From NCBI GenBank assembly GCA_903880855.1, contig CAIRQX010000037.1:1-40531 (forward strand): 40,531 nucleotides of DNA, in the 5' to 3' direction. The stretch comes from an uncultured Burkholderiales bacterium (lineage in GTDB: Bacteria; Pseudomonadota; Gammaproteobacteria; Burkholderiales; Burkholderiaceae_C). The notes below the pieces were generated by a model that was not told the origin of the DNA, ran no database searches, and saw nothing but the letters and a program-made list of their open reading frames with translations. Shown here in pieces: positions 27,447 to 35,426 of this stretch. Numbering within the stretch: position 1 is the first letter of the stretch; each line of letters starts with the position of its first letter. Both the position numbers and the translations under genes were made by a program.

Positions 27447-27590
27447 AAAAAAGCTCCATTCAGTTGATGTTGGCGTTGCCAACTCTGAAGGGAGCCCGGC
27501 GAACGCTTTAGCAGATGTGTGCAAATTGTTGTTGCACGCACACCAGAGGGTGTTTGTCGCTCTGCAAGTAGTTCTTTAACTCAGCGACAA
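27447..27590 (-). promoter_or_regulatory. Structured metK leader, possible RNA regulator or attenuator
   Basis: Read as metK RNA, the last 49 nt before the AUG form a two-tier hairpin. The outer stem is GCTCCCTTCAG (27485-27495) with CTGAATGGAGC (27453-27463), 11 bp with one mismatch; the inner stem is GTTGGC with GCCAAC (27469-27474 and 27478-27483) around a 3-nt loop. The outer 3' arm contains the GGAG ribosome binding site and is followed by six U and the AUG. Upstream lie an imperfect hairpin (about 27516-27543) and an inverted repeat TTGTCGCT/AGCGACAA (27554-27561, 27583-27590). I do not recognise a known SAM riboswitch class in it. Confidence 0.65.
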
Positions 27591-27594
27591 TCTT

Positions 27595-27609
27595 TATTAT
27601 ATATATATG
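27595..27609 (+). promoter_or_regulatory. Candidate -10 element for a leaderless lpxL transcript
   Basis: TATTAT at 27595-27600 fits a -10 box, and the ATG of the first lpxL gene begins at 27607, seven bases further on, where transcription would start. There is no ribosome binding site before this ATG, only an AT run. The -35 region is poor, so this is a tentative call. Confidence 0.35.
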
Positions 27610-28479
27610 CCAACCATAGCCCGACTTTTTCAATTACTAGCGCTTGTGCCACTGTCGTGGATGCAGCGCTTGGGTGTCATATTGGGTTGGCTGGTGTGGA
27701 GTGTTTCGCCGCGTTATCGGCGTACCTTTGTAGCCAATGTGAATGCATCAGGCATTCCTTCACATTTAGCAAAACCAGCCATTGCTGCTGCTGGCATGGT
27801 GGTGTCAGAACTCCCATGGGTGTGGATGCGTCCTCACACGCAAACCTTAAAAGGCTTGGTGCAGTTCGATGGTGCAGAACACTTCGAATCCGCGATGCGT
27901 GCTGGCAAAGGCGTGATCATCATGTCGCCCCATATCGGCAGTTGGGAAATCGGTGCCCAAGCTATTGCAGAAAAATTTGGTCCAGAGTTTGGCGATATGG
28001 TGGTGTTGTTTCGACCCGCTCGTAAAGCGTGGTTAGAGCCTTTGGTCGCTAACGCGAGGACGCGACCATTTTTAAATTCAACCCCCACCACCTTGAGTGG
28101 AGTGCGCACCTTGATTCGCACTTTGCGTGCCGGAGGCTATACCGCCATCTTGCCCGATCAAGTGCCGCCAATGGGTCAAGGCGTGTGGGCGCCGTTCTTT
28201 GGGCGTGATGTTTACACCATGACCTTACTGGCCAAACTCGCGCAACAAACCGGTGCGCAAGTCATACAGACATGGTGTGAACGCCTACCGATTGGCCAAG
28301 GTTTTTGTTTGCATATGCGACCCATGGAGGCTGCTGAATTTAAAGATGCGTCGGTTTCTGCTGAGCAAGCGGCAGTTGTTGTGAATCGAGGTGTTGAAGA
28401 AATGGTGCGCAACGCGCCAGGCCAATACCTCTGGGCCTATGACCGCGATAAGCAGCCGCGCACTGAGAGTCAAGCATGA
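27607..28479 (+). CDS. LpxL/HtrB-family lipid A late acyltransferase, copy 1
   Basis: A 290-residue lysophospholipid acyltransferase of the lipid A type. An N-terminal membrane segment (LFQLLALVPLSWMQRLGVILGWLVW) anchors it to the inner membrane; the catalytic HxxxxE motif is HIGSWE near residue 110; LPDQVPPMGQGVWAPFFGRD near 179 is the second conserved block. The family adds a secondary acyl chain to Kdo2-lipid IVA. The next gene, a second family member, overlaps it by four bases (ATGA). Whether it is LpxL, LpxM or an ornithine-lipid-type acyltransferase cannot be decided by eye. Confidence 0.9.
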   Translation: MPTIARLFQLLALVPLSWMQRLGVILGWLVWSVSPRYRRTFVANVNASGIPSHLAKPAIAAAGMVVSELPWVWMRPHTQTLKGLVQFDGAEHFESAMRAGKGVIIMSPHIGSWEIGAQAIAEKFGPEFGDMVVLFRPARKAWLEPLVANARTRPFLNSTPTTLSGVRTLIRTLRAGGYTAILPDQVPPMGQGVWAPFFGRDVYTMTLLAKLAQQTGAQVIQTWCERLPIGQGFCLHMRPMEAAEFKDASVSAEQAAVVVNRGVEEMVRNAPGQYLWAYDRDKQPRTESQA

Positions 28480-29342
28480 TCAGCCAGCTAGGTTTAAGGC
28501 TGTTTCAGTTACTTGGCTTTTTGCCTTTGCCAGTATTGCGGGCAATGGGTGTATGGCTTGGCGTAGTTTTGTATGTGGGTGCAAAGTGGCGTCGTCATGT
28601 GGTGTTGCAAAACTTGCGCGTGTGTTTTCCTGAAAAGTCTGAGGCGCAACGCGTAGAGATTGCAAAACAAGCATTTGTATATTTCGCCCAAGCTTGGTTA
28701 GATCGCAGTTGGCTTTGGCATCGCAGTGCAAGTTGTATCCAAGCGCGTGTTCGTTTTACTGGGGCAGTGAATGCGCTCAACGCAGATATACCCACTGTTA
28801 TCTTCGCACCGCACTTCGTCGGATTAGACGTAGGTTGGACGCTCCTGACTTTGAGTGTTCCCAAACACTTCACCACCATATTCACCCCGCAATCGAACGC
28901 GGTGGCAGGCGCTTGGATGAAACGAGGCCGCAGTCGTTTTGGACAAGTACAACTGCTTCAACGAGAAGACGGTGTCAAAACTATCGTGAGTTCTTTGCGC
29001 AACAACGCTTGGTTGTATTTGTTGCCGGACATGAACTTCGGTCCCGAAGAATCCATCTTTGTCCCCTTCTTTGGCGAGCCTGCTGCTACCGTACCTTCTT
29101 TGTCACGCTTTGCCAAGCTCGGCCGTGCACGTGTGTTGCCTGTCGTGACGCGTATGACTTTCAGTGGGTATGAAGTAGAAGTGCTCAAAGCATGGAACGA
29201 TTTCCCAACAGACGATGCAAAAGCCGACACCGCCTTGATGAACCAGCGTCTAGAGACCTATATCCAAGATATGCCCGCCCAATATTTCTGGGTACATAAG
29301 CGTTTTAAAACGCGACCTGAAGGCGCTGATCCTATTTACTAA
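28476..29342 (+). CDS. LpxL/HtrB-family lipid A late acyltransferase, copy 2
   Basis: A 288-residue paralogue of the preceding gene. It has an N-terminal membrane segment, the catalytic HxxxxD motif HFVGLD near residue 109, and LLPDMNFGPEESIFVPFFGEPAATVPSLSRFAKLGRARVLPVV near 184. Asp in place of Glu in the HX4D/E motif is normal. The four-base overlap with the first copy implies translation coupling and equal expression, suggesting the two add different acyl chains in sequence. A tandem octamer repeat begins 14 bp after the stop. Confidence 0.9.
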   Translation: MISQLGLRLFQLLGFLPLPVLRAMGVWLGVVLYVGAKWRRHVVLQNLRVCFPEKSEAQRVEIAKQAFVYFAQAWLDRSWLWHRSASCIQARVRFTGAVNALNADIPTVIFAPHFVGLDVGWTLLTLSVPKHFTTIFTPQSNAVAGAWMKRGRSRFGQVQLLQREDGVKTIVSSLRNNAWLYLLPDMNFGPEESIFVPFFGEPAATVPSLSRFAKLGRARVLPVVTRMTFSGYEVEVLKAWNDFPTDDAKADTALMNQRLETYIQDMPAQYFWVHKRFKTRPEGADPIY

Positions 29343-29356
29343 GTTCAGCAAAAATG

Positions 29357-29412
29357 CGCGAAACCGCGAAACCGCGAAACCGCGAAACCGCGAAACCGCG
29401 AAACCGCGAAAG
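29357..29412. repeat. Tandem repeat of an 8-bp unit
   Basis: CGCGAAAC is repeated six times without change and a seventh time as CGCGAAAG, exactly 56 bp. It fills most of the 94-bp gap between the second lpxL-type gene and the convergent hydrolase gene. The unit contains CGCG and is not a multiple of three; copy number may vary between strains by slippage. It has no spacers, so it is not CRISPR. Confidence 0.97.
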
Positions 29413-29436
29413 CGCAAAAGGCCCATGTTGTTTTTT

Positions 29437-30420
29437 TCAGTAGCGCTGTGTGCGCGGACCCCGAACAGCCCTTACAACTTTGGTGCGTTCATTCACAGGG
29501 CGTGCCGCTTTGTCATCACGCAAAAAATCTTCTATTAACCCTGCTAAGCGCAGTGGTTGTTCGTGTACCAGCCAGTGCGATCCATTTTTGATGCGGTGCA
29601 AAGTGAGTTTGGATACAAATTCACCCAAGCCGTCGATCAAGCCGGGAGGCAGCGCAATATCTTTCATACCCCAAATCACGCACGTAGGCACTTGCACCGT
29701 GAGCATGCTGTGCGGCAAATGCAAACCAGCTGCGGCCGCATCGCCTGGGCGTGCTGGACGCATGGGGGAAGCTCGGTAATAGTTCAAAGGCCCAGTAAGA
29801 CCTTGTTGCCAAACCGCACGGTACTGCGCTTTAATTGCGTCGGTCAGCCAAGGATGAGGACCATCGACAGCGCCCATATTTGTGAAAAATTCCCACAAGC
29901 GGCGGAAGTCGTCTTCAGCCAGAAGCTCTTCGGCATCCGGACGAATTAAGAAATTCATATACGCACTGGCCGCTTGCTGCTCTGGGTTGTTTTGCAACTC
30001 GCGTAAAAAAGTACCTGGATGGGGTGAGTTAATCACCATCAGGCGTCGCATAGCCTCAGGGTGCTGGTTAGCGGCATTCCATGCAACAGCACCACCCCAA
30101 TCGTGTGCAATCAATCCAGCCAAGGGCGCTGTGGGACTGACTATTTGGGCCAATGCCAATATGTCTTGTACCAAGAACTTGGGTCGATACGCTTCGACGT
30201 CTTTGGGCGCACTCGAGTTTTCATAGCCACGCAAGTTGGGCGCAATGCAGAAATAGCCGCCATGCTCTGGTTGGGCAAAGTATTCCAACATCGCGTCCCA
30301 CGCAAAGGCTGCTTCCGGAAACCCGTGCAAAAACATCAGCACGGGTCTGCCAGCCTCGCCACTGACGCGACAACTCAATGTGATGCCATGCGGCAAAGCG
30401 TGTGAAACCTGATCAATCAT
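29437..30420 (-). CDS. Alpha/beta hydrolase, epoxide-hydrolase-like
   Basis: A 327-residue alpha/beta hydrolase. HGFPE near residue 32 gives the oxyanion HGxP motif, AHDWGGAVAW near 109 the nucleophile elbow with Asp as nucleophile, and GSHWLVHEQP near 283 the catalytic His. Asp in HDWGG together with HGFPE is typical of epoxide hydrolases and related dehalogenases. The substrate is unknown. Its ATG overlaps the stop of engB by three bases, so the two are coupled. The C-terminal 20 residues are basic and look like an unstructured tail. Confidence 0.88.
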   Translation of the reverse strand: MIDQVSHALPHGITLSCRVSGEAGRPVLMFLHGFPEAAFAWDAMLEYFAQPEHGGYFCIAPNLRGYENSSAPKDVEAYRPKFLVQDILALAQIVSPTAPLAGLIAHDWGGAVAWNAANQHPEAMRRLMVINSPHPGTFLRELQNNPEQQAASAYMNFLIRPDAEELLAEDDFRRLWEFFTNMGAVDGPHPWLTDAIKAQYRAVWQQGLTGPLNYYRASPMRPARPGDAAAAGLHLPHSMLTVQVPTCVIWGMKDIALPPGLIDGLGEFVSKLTLHRIKNGSHWLVHEQPLRLAGLIEDFLRDDKAARPVNERTKVVRAVRGPRTQRY

Positions 30421-31049
30421 GGGTGCATCCAGTCGTAGAGGGTCGTGGCGACTTCATCGACGCCTTGTTTTTTGAGAGCAGAGAACAAACGCACTTCACC
30501 GCCACCCGCTTGGAGTTTGGCGATAGACAAAGCCTTGGCACCTTCACTGCGGTTGAGTTTGTCGGCTTTGGTTAACAGCACCAAAAATTTGAGGCCTGCT
30601 TCGACGCGTGGGCGCAATACGTCTAGCAAGATGTCGTCAAGTTCTGTGAGCCCCAAACGCGGGTCACACAGCAACACGACAGCGCGTAAGTTTTCTCGCG
30701 AAGTCAAATAGTTGGCCATGACTTGCTGCCAGCGGATCTTGTCTTGTTTGGGAACTGCCGCATAGCCGTAACCTGGTAAATCGGCCAATACCGCATCGGC
30801 TTGGCCTTGGCGGCCGAGTGCGAATAGATTGATGTTTTGGGTGCGGCCTGGTGTTTTGGAGGCGTAAGCCAGCCGTTTTTGCTGGGTTAAGACATTGATA
30901 CAGGTCGATTTCCCCGCGTTGGATCGACCTACAAAGGCAATTTCAGGGAGTTCGTAGGCTGGTAAATGGTGCAGTTGCGGTGCGGTGGTTAAAAACCTAG
31001 CTGTGTGCAACCAACCCAGTGCGTGCTTCGCTTGGTCGGAGGGATTCAT
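30417..31049 (-). CDS. engB: Ribosome biogenesis GTP-binding protein YsxC/EngB
   Basis: A 210-residue GTPase. G1 is GRSNAGKST near residue 41, G2 lies around SKTPGRTQNINL, G3 is DLPGYGYA near 94, and G4 is TKADK near 166. EngB helps assemble the large ribosomal subunit. It is divergent from cytochrome c4 with 63 bp between starts and couples to the downstream hydrolase gene. Normal length. Confidence 0.96.
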   Translation of the reverse strand: MNPSDQAKHALGWLHTARFLTTAPQLHHLPAYELPEIAFVGRSNAGKSTCINVLTQQKRLAYASKTPGRTQNINLFALGRQGQADAVLADLPGYGYAAVPKQDKIRWQQVMANYLTSRENLRAVVLLCDPRLGLTELDDILLDVLRPRVEAGLKFLVLLTKADKLNRSEGAKALSIAKLQAGGGEVRLFSALKKQGVDEVATTLYDWMHP

Positions 31050-31112
31050 ACGCCATTGTAGAATCTATGGCGTTTTTGACTAATTTTGCTACTTCTACTT
31101 TCTGGCCTATTT

Positions 31113-31742
31113 ATGAAACTGTTTGCCTCATTGTTGACCGCTACGCTTCTTGTAGCCTCTGTTTTTTCTGTGCAAGCCAATGAAGCAGTTACTCCTTCTG
31201 CAAAGCCTGACTTGGCCAAAGGTGAAGCCACTTACGGTGCAGTGTGTGCGGCTTGCCATGGGGCAGACGGCAACTCTGCAATATCTGCCAACCCTAAATT
31301 GGCGCAGCAGCATCCTGACTACATCGTCAAACAATTGCAAGAATTCAAATCTGGCAAACGTGCAAACGCCATCATGATGGGTATGTCTGCCGCGCTTTCT
31401 GAGCAAGACATGAAAAATATCGCCGCTTGGTTAGTAACCAAGACTGCCAAAAAAGGTTTTGCCAAAGACAAAGAATTAGTCACCTTGGGCGAGCGCATTT
31501 ACCGCGGTGGTATTGCCGATCGCCAAATCGCAGCGTGTGCAGGTTGCCATTCACCTACAGGTGCAGGCATTCCTTCTCAGTACCCACGTTTGGCTGGGCA
31601 GCATGCAGACTATGCAGTGGCCCAACTCACTGCTTTCCGTGACGGTGTTCGCAAAAACAACACGCAAATGACGCAAGTGGCCGCTAAATTGAATGATCGT
31701 GAAATCAAAGCGGTGTCAGACTACGTAGCAGGGCTCCGCTAA
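31113..31742 (+). CDS. Cytochrome c4 (dihaem)
   Basis: A 209-residue periplasmic dihaem protein. The signal peptide (MKLFASLLTATLLVASVFSVQA) starts at the ATG 31113, which I prefer over one 9 codons upstream. The two haem sites are CAACH near residue 47 and CAGCH near 148, each in a class I cytochrome c domain with a later Met ligand (MMGM near 88, MTQV near 189). Cytochrome c4 carries electrons from the bc1 complex to terminal oxidases. A strong terminator follows at 31765. Confidence 0.94.
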   Translation: MKLFASLLTATLLVASVFSVQANEAVTPSAKPDLAKGEATYGAVCAACHGADGNSAISANPKLAQQHPDYIVKQLQEFKSGKRANAIMMGMSAALSEQDMKNIAAWLVTKTAKKGFAKDKELVTLGERIYRGGIADRQIAACAGCHSPTGAGIPSQYPRLAGQHADYAVAQLTAFRDGVRKNNTQMTQVAAKLNDREIKAVSDYVAGLR

Positions 31743-31764
31743 AAGCCCCTACTGCATTCAAGAC

Positions 31765-31792
31765 AAGCTGGCATGCGTGCCAGCTTTTTTTT
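31765..31792 (+). terminator. Intrinsic terminator of the cytochrome c4 gene
   Basis: AAGCTGGCA (31765-31773) and TGCCAGCTT (31778-31786) pair around TGCG, followed by six more T. It lies 23 bp after the cytochrome stop and separates it from msrP. Confidence 0.95.
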
Positions 31793-31838
31793 ATCCGAAC
31801 GCGCGACAATGCGCCACATATTTGAAAGGGCTTGGGCT

Positions 31839-32837
31839 ATGCAACGCAATCAGTTCTCTATTGGCAACGCTTCCGGGTTTATTCATCCCATCAGCAGCGA
31901 CATCACCCCGCAAGCGGTGTACCAACAACGCCGCGATTTGTTAAAACGCATTGCAGCAGGTATCGCAGGTACTTCCATGGCGACATGGGCGAGCCGCGAA
32001 GCTCTGGCGCAGGCTAAAAAGCCCAGCCCATTAACGGGTCAGTCAAGCAAAGTCAGTGGCGCCTCCACCATGGAAAAAGTAACGTCTTTTAAAGACGCCA
32101 CGACTTACAACAACTACTACGAATTTGGTACGGAGAAGTCTTATCCAGCCTTGCAAGCCCACACCTTGGTCACTAAGCCTTGGTCGGTAGAAATTGACGG
32201 CTTAGTCAAAAAGCCAGGTCGTCTCGACATCGAAGATTTGCTGAAGTACAGCCCTATGGAAGAGCGTATCTACCGAATGCGGTGTGTTGAGGGGTGGTCG
32301 ATGGTCATTCCTTGGGTTGGCTACTCGCTGTCAGAAATCGTCAAGCGCGTGGAGCCGTTAGGCAATGCCAAGTATGTGGAATTCACCACGCTGGCAGATC
32401 TCAAAACCATGCCGGGTGTTCGCTCGTCTGTGCTGGATTGGCCTTATGTGGAAGGCCTGCGCATGGATGAAGCCATGCACCCTCTGACTTTGATGGCGTT
32501 TGGCATGTATGGCGAAGTCTTGCCCAATCAAAACGGTGCGCCATTGCGTCTGGTTGTGCCTTGGAAGTACGGTTTTAAAAGCGCTAAGAGCATTGTCAAA
32601 ATGCGCTTTTTAGAAAAAGAGCCTGTGAATTCTTGGGGACGTTCTGCGCCTCAGGAGTATGGTTTTTATTCCAACGTCAATCCTTTGGTTGACCATCCAC
32701 GTTGGAGCCAAGCCACCGAGCGCCGTATTGGTGAAGATGGGCTGCTGACCAAAAAACGCAAGACCTTGATGTTTAATGGCTACGAGGCACAGGTCGCATC
32801 TATGTATGCAGGCATGGATTTGAAGAAATTCTACTGA
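31839..32837 (+). CDS. msrP: Protein-methionine-sulfoxide reductase catalytic subunit MsrP
   Basis: A 332-residue molybdoenzyme of the YedY type. A Tat signal is visible: QQRRDLLKR at residues 29-37 followed by a hydrophobic stretch and Ala-rich cleavage region. [14 protein letters not shown] carries the Cys (149) that binds molybdopterin. MsrP reduces oxidised methionines in periplasmic proteins. GAAAGGG lies about 8 nt before the ATG at 31839; further upstream starts would run into the terminator hairpin. The haem-containing partner msrQ follows 26 nt later. Confidence 0.95.
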   Translation: MQRNQFSIGNASGFIHPISSDITPQAVYQQRRDLLKRIAAGIAGTSMATWASREALAQAKKPSPLTGQSSKVSGASTMEKVTSFKDATTYNNYYEFGTEKSYPALQAHTLVTKPWSVEIDGLVKKPGRLDIEDLLKYSPMEERIYRMRCVEGWSMVIPWVGYSLSEIVKRVEPLGNAKYVEFTTLADLKTMPGVRSSVLDWPYVEGLRMDEAMHPLTLMAFGMYGEVLPNQNGAPLRLVVPWKYGFKSAKSIVKMRFLEKEPVNSWGRSAPQEYGFYSNVNPLVDHPRWSQATERRIGEDGLLTKKRKTLMFNGYEAQVASMYAGMDLKKFY

Positions 32838-32863
32838 TCAGCTCTCTTTAGGTGAGGGTAATT

Positions 32864-33478
32864 TTGCAATCTATGCTCAGGTCGTTGTTGGGCCAGTCCC
32901 AAGCTAAGCCATTCATTTTTGTGCTGTGTACGCTGCCATTTTTTTATCTGGTGTGGGGCGCTTCAAATGATGCCTTAGGCGCTAATCCTGCAGAGTATTT
33001 GATTCGTGCTACTGGCGACTGGACCTTGCGGTTTCTTTGCATCACTTTGGCCGTGACACCTTTGCGCGTTGCGGGTGCCATACCTGAGCTCCTGCGAATG
33101 CGCCGCATGTTGGGCTTATTTGTTTATTTCTATGCGTCAATCCATTTGCTTTTCTATGGCTGGTTAGATATGGGTTTCGAGTGGATAGACATTGCAGCCG
33201 ATATCGCTAAGCGTCCTTTTATTTTGGTGGGGTTTACAGCGTTTGTATTGCTCACGCCACTCGCAGCAACATCATTTAACCGAGGGATTCGGTGGCTAGG
33301 TGCAAAGCGTTGGCAGCTATTGCACCGCGCTGTTTATGGGGTTGCAGTTTTAGCTATCCTGCATTTTTATTGGATGCGAGCCGGCAAAAGCAATTTTGCG
33401 GAAGTGATCGTGTACGGCGCTATTTTGGCCGCGCTGCTGTTATGGCGTGTTTGGAATAAGCGATTCGCACGCCATTAA
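32864..33478 (+). CDS. msrQ: Protein-methionine-sulfoxide reductase haem-binding subunit MsrQ
   Basis: A membrane protein of about 204 residues with six hydrophobic segments. His in YASIHLLFY and in WQLLHRAVYGVAVLAILHFYW are the likely haem ligands of this ferric-reductase-like fold. It passes quinone-derived electrons to MsrP. The start is uncertain: TTG at 32864 has GAGGG 5 nt before it; GTG at 32852 and ATG at 32873 are in frame but lack a well-placed ribosome binding site. The last 39 bp overlap the convergent lysA gene. Confidence 0.9.
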   Translation: MQSMLRSLLGQSQAKPFIFVLCTLPFFYLVWGASNDALGANPAEYLIRATGDWTLRFLCITLAVTPLRVAGAIPELLRMRRMLGLFVYFYASIHLLFYGWLDMGFEWIDIAADIAKRPFILVGFTAFVLLTPLAATSFNRGIRWLGAKRWQLLHRAVYGVAVLAILHFYWMRAGKSNFAEVIVYGAILAALLLWRVWNKRFARH

Positions 33479-34738
33479 ATCTTGCGCAGTTTCTCGGCGG
33501 CGGATTAGATACCATTTGCTGCCATCGACCAATACCTCTGCTGCGCGACCGCGTGTGTTGTAGTTACTCGCCATAGCCATGCAATAAGCGCCTGTTGACA
33601 AAATAGCCAGCACATCGCCTGCTTTAACAGCAAGCGATCGATCGCGCCCTAGCCAGTCACCGCTTTCGCAGACGGGGCCCACCACGTCATACACCAATGA
33701 CTCTGTATCGCGCAGGGCCAAAGGCGTGATTTGGTGAAATGCTTCATACATCGCTGGGCGAGGCACATCGTTCATCGCGGCATCAACGATGCAGAAATTC
33801 TTTAACTCGCCAGGCTTGAGGTATTCAACAGTCGTCAAACACACACCAGCGTTGCCCACCAAAGAACGACCAGGCTCGATCATCAATTGGCATTGGCCAT
33901 ATCCGCGCGCATCTAGTTTGGCTAACAGAGCGCGCCATAAATCATCCGCACTGGGAGGCAGTTCATTATCGACAGGCATGTTGTAGTCAATACCTAAGCC
34001 GCCACCAAAGTCAATATGTTTTAAGGTAATGCCAGAGCGTTCTATGGCATCTACCAAATCAAGCACTCGATCCATCGCATCCAAATAGGGACTGACCTCA
34101 GTAATTTGCGAGCCAATATGGCAGTCAATACCCACTACTTCCAAGCCTTGCAACTGCGCAGCGCGTTGGTAAGTTTGCAAAGCATGTTCATGCGCTACGC
34201 CAAATTTATTATCTTTAAGACCCGTGGAAATATAGGGATGTGTTTTGGCATCGACATTCGGGTTGACACGAATGCTCACGGGTGCGCGCAACCCAATAGC
34301 TTGAGCGACTTCGCTCAACACCTCGAGTTCTGCTTCGCTTTCTACGTTGAAGCAAGCGATGCCAGCACGCAATGCTTGTTGCATTTCAGGGCGAGTTTTG
34401 CCTACGCCGGAAAAAATAACCTTGGCTGGATCTCCGCCTGCTGCCATCACGCGCGCTAATTCGCCGCCTGAAACAATATCAAAGCCACAACCTGCTTGTG
34501 CAAACACTTGCAATACAGCCAGTGAGGAATTGGCCTTCATGGCATAACAAATACGTGCATTACGTCCTGCAAAGCCGCGTTGGTAGGCGGCAAGTGCAGA
34601 CAACATGGCAGCTTTTGAGTAGACAAATAAAGGGGTACCAAACGTTTTGGCTAAGGTGGAGAGTTCCACTTGTTCGATCAACAAGTCTTTGCTTGGCCTT
34701 ACTATAAAAGGTGAGCCGGCTATGTGAGGGTTTGTCAT
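33440..34738 (-). CDS. lysA: Diaminopimelate decarboxylase
   Basis: A 432-residue PLP enzyme of fold [16 protein letters not shown] near residue 64 holds the PLP Lys, [11 protein letters not shown] near 205, [10 protein letters not shown] near 243, [11 protein letters not shown] near 297 and [11 protein letters not shown] near 358 (active-site Cys) complete the pattern. It makes L-lysine from meso-diaminopimelate. Its ATG directly abuts the lptM stop (TAAATG), so the two are coupled. Its last 39 bp overlap the end of msrQ on the other strand. Confidence 0.97.
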   Translation of the reverse strand: MTNPHIAGSPFIVRPSKDLLIEQVELSTLAKTFGTPLFVYSKAAMLSALAAYQRGFAGRNARICYAMKANSSLAVLQVFAQAGCGFDIVSGGELARVMAAGGDPAKVIFSGVGKTRPEMQQALRAGIACFNVESEAELEVLSEVAQAIGLRAPVSIRVNPNVDAKTHPYISTGLKDNKFGVAHEHALQTYQRAAQLQGLEVVGIDCHIGSQITEVSPYLDAMDRVLDLVDAIERSGITLKHIDFGGGLGIDYNMPVDNELPPSADDLWRALLAKLDARGYGQCQLMIEPGRSLVGNAGVCLTTVEYLKPGELKNFCIVDAAMNDVPRPAMYEAFHQITPLALRDTESLVYDVVGPVCESGDWLGRDRSLAVKAGDVLAILSTGAYCMAMASNYNTRGRAAEVLVDGSKWYLIRRRETAQDLMACESLIPNTP

Positions 34739-35071
34739 TTATTTCTTGGGCGCTGACACTGGGCTTGCCACCGGTGTAGTGATGGCAGGAAAAAGCGCCG
34801 AATTAGATTCAATACCAGCGTCTGGTTGTGTGATGGGTAAGGGCGTCATCAAACCAGGCACAGGAGGTGGTGTGATCTTTCTATCAGACGGAACGCCCGG
34901 CAGTTTGCGCACAATGATCTCAGGCAATGTGGCGCGGTCTCTGAAGTCGGGATCGTTCAACATGAACAGAGGCCCCTTTTGTCCGCAACCAGAAATCAGC
35001 ATGGAAGCACACAACAGTGAGGCCACACATACGCTAAGGGCTTGGGCCCTGACTAGAATCATTTGCTTCAT
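34739..35071 (-). CDS. lptM: LptM-type lipoprotein (YifL family)
   Basis: A 110-residue lipoprotein. The signal ends in [12 protein letters not shown], where the Cys is lipidated and GQKGPLF is the hallmark of LptM, which helps LptD mature in the outer membrane. The rest is Pro-rich and low in structure and is longer than in enterics. Starts at 35077, 35071 and 35062 are all possible; I chose 35071 because it adds a Lys to the signal. The gene is divergent from cyaY and in an operon with lysA, a common order in Proteobacteria. Confidence 0.87.
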   Translation of the reverse strand: MKQMILVRAQALSVCVASLLCASMLISGCGQKGPLFMLNDPDFRDRATLPEIIVRKLPGVPSDRKITPPPVPGLMTPLPITQPDAGIESNSALFPAITTPVASPVSAPKK

Positions 35072-35090
35072 ACCCATGGTGCAAATTGTA

Positions 35091-35426
35091 ATGACCGATC
35101 TTGAATTCTTAGACCACGCCGAACAATTGCTCAAAGCTGTCGAATTAGCCTGCGACGACATGAACGACAACAGCGACGCAGATATCGATAACCAGCGCGT
35201 TGGGGGCATGATCACTTTGGTCTTTGGCAACCGCAGCCAAATCATCATCAACTTACAAAAACCATTGCACGAAGTCTGGTTGGCCGCCAAGTCAGGCGGC
35301 TACCACTTCCGTTTTGACGGAAGCCAATGGATGGATACCAAGGGTCAAGGAGAATTCTTCGAAAGATTGACGCAAGATGCTTGTGCGCAAACCAGTTTGG
35401 CTTTGCGCTTCACTGCAAAGACTTAG
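35091..35426 (+). CDS. cyaY: Frataxin-like iron donor CyaY
   Basis: A 111-residue frataxin homologue. An acidic first helix ([21 protein letters not shown]) is followed by [45 protein letters not shown] and [11 protein letters not shown], all family landmarks. It binds iron and tunes iron-sulfur cluster assembly. The ATG at 35091 fits the family; the frame continues upstream through the antisense of lptM, which is not coding here. Its stop overlaps the convergent mrcA stop by four bases. Confidence 0.95.
   Translation: MTDLEFLDHAEQLLKAVELACDDMNDNSDADIDNQRVGGMITLVFGNRSQIIINLQKPLHEVWLAAKSGGYHFRFDGSQWMDTKGQGEFFERLTQDACAQTSLALRFTAKT

Noticed and set aside
29357-29412. Possible CRISPR-like repeat array
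   Set aside because: Units are 8 bp and directly adjacent with no spacers, and no cas genes are near.
34746-35090. Long N-terminal extension of cyaY
   Set aside because: The extension is antisense to lptM and unlike frataxin; the ATG at 35091 matches the family start.
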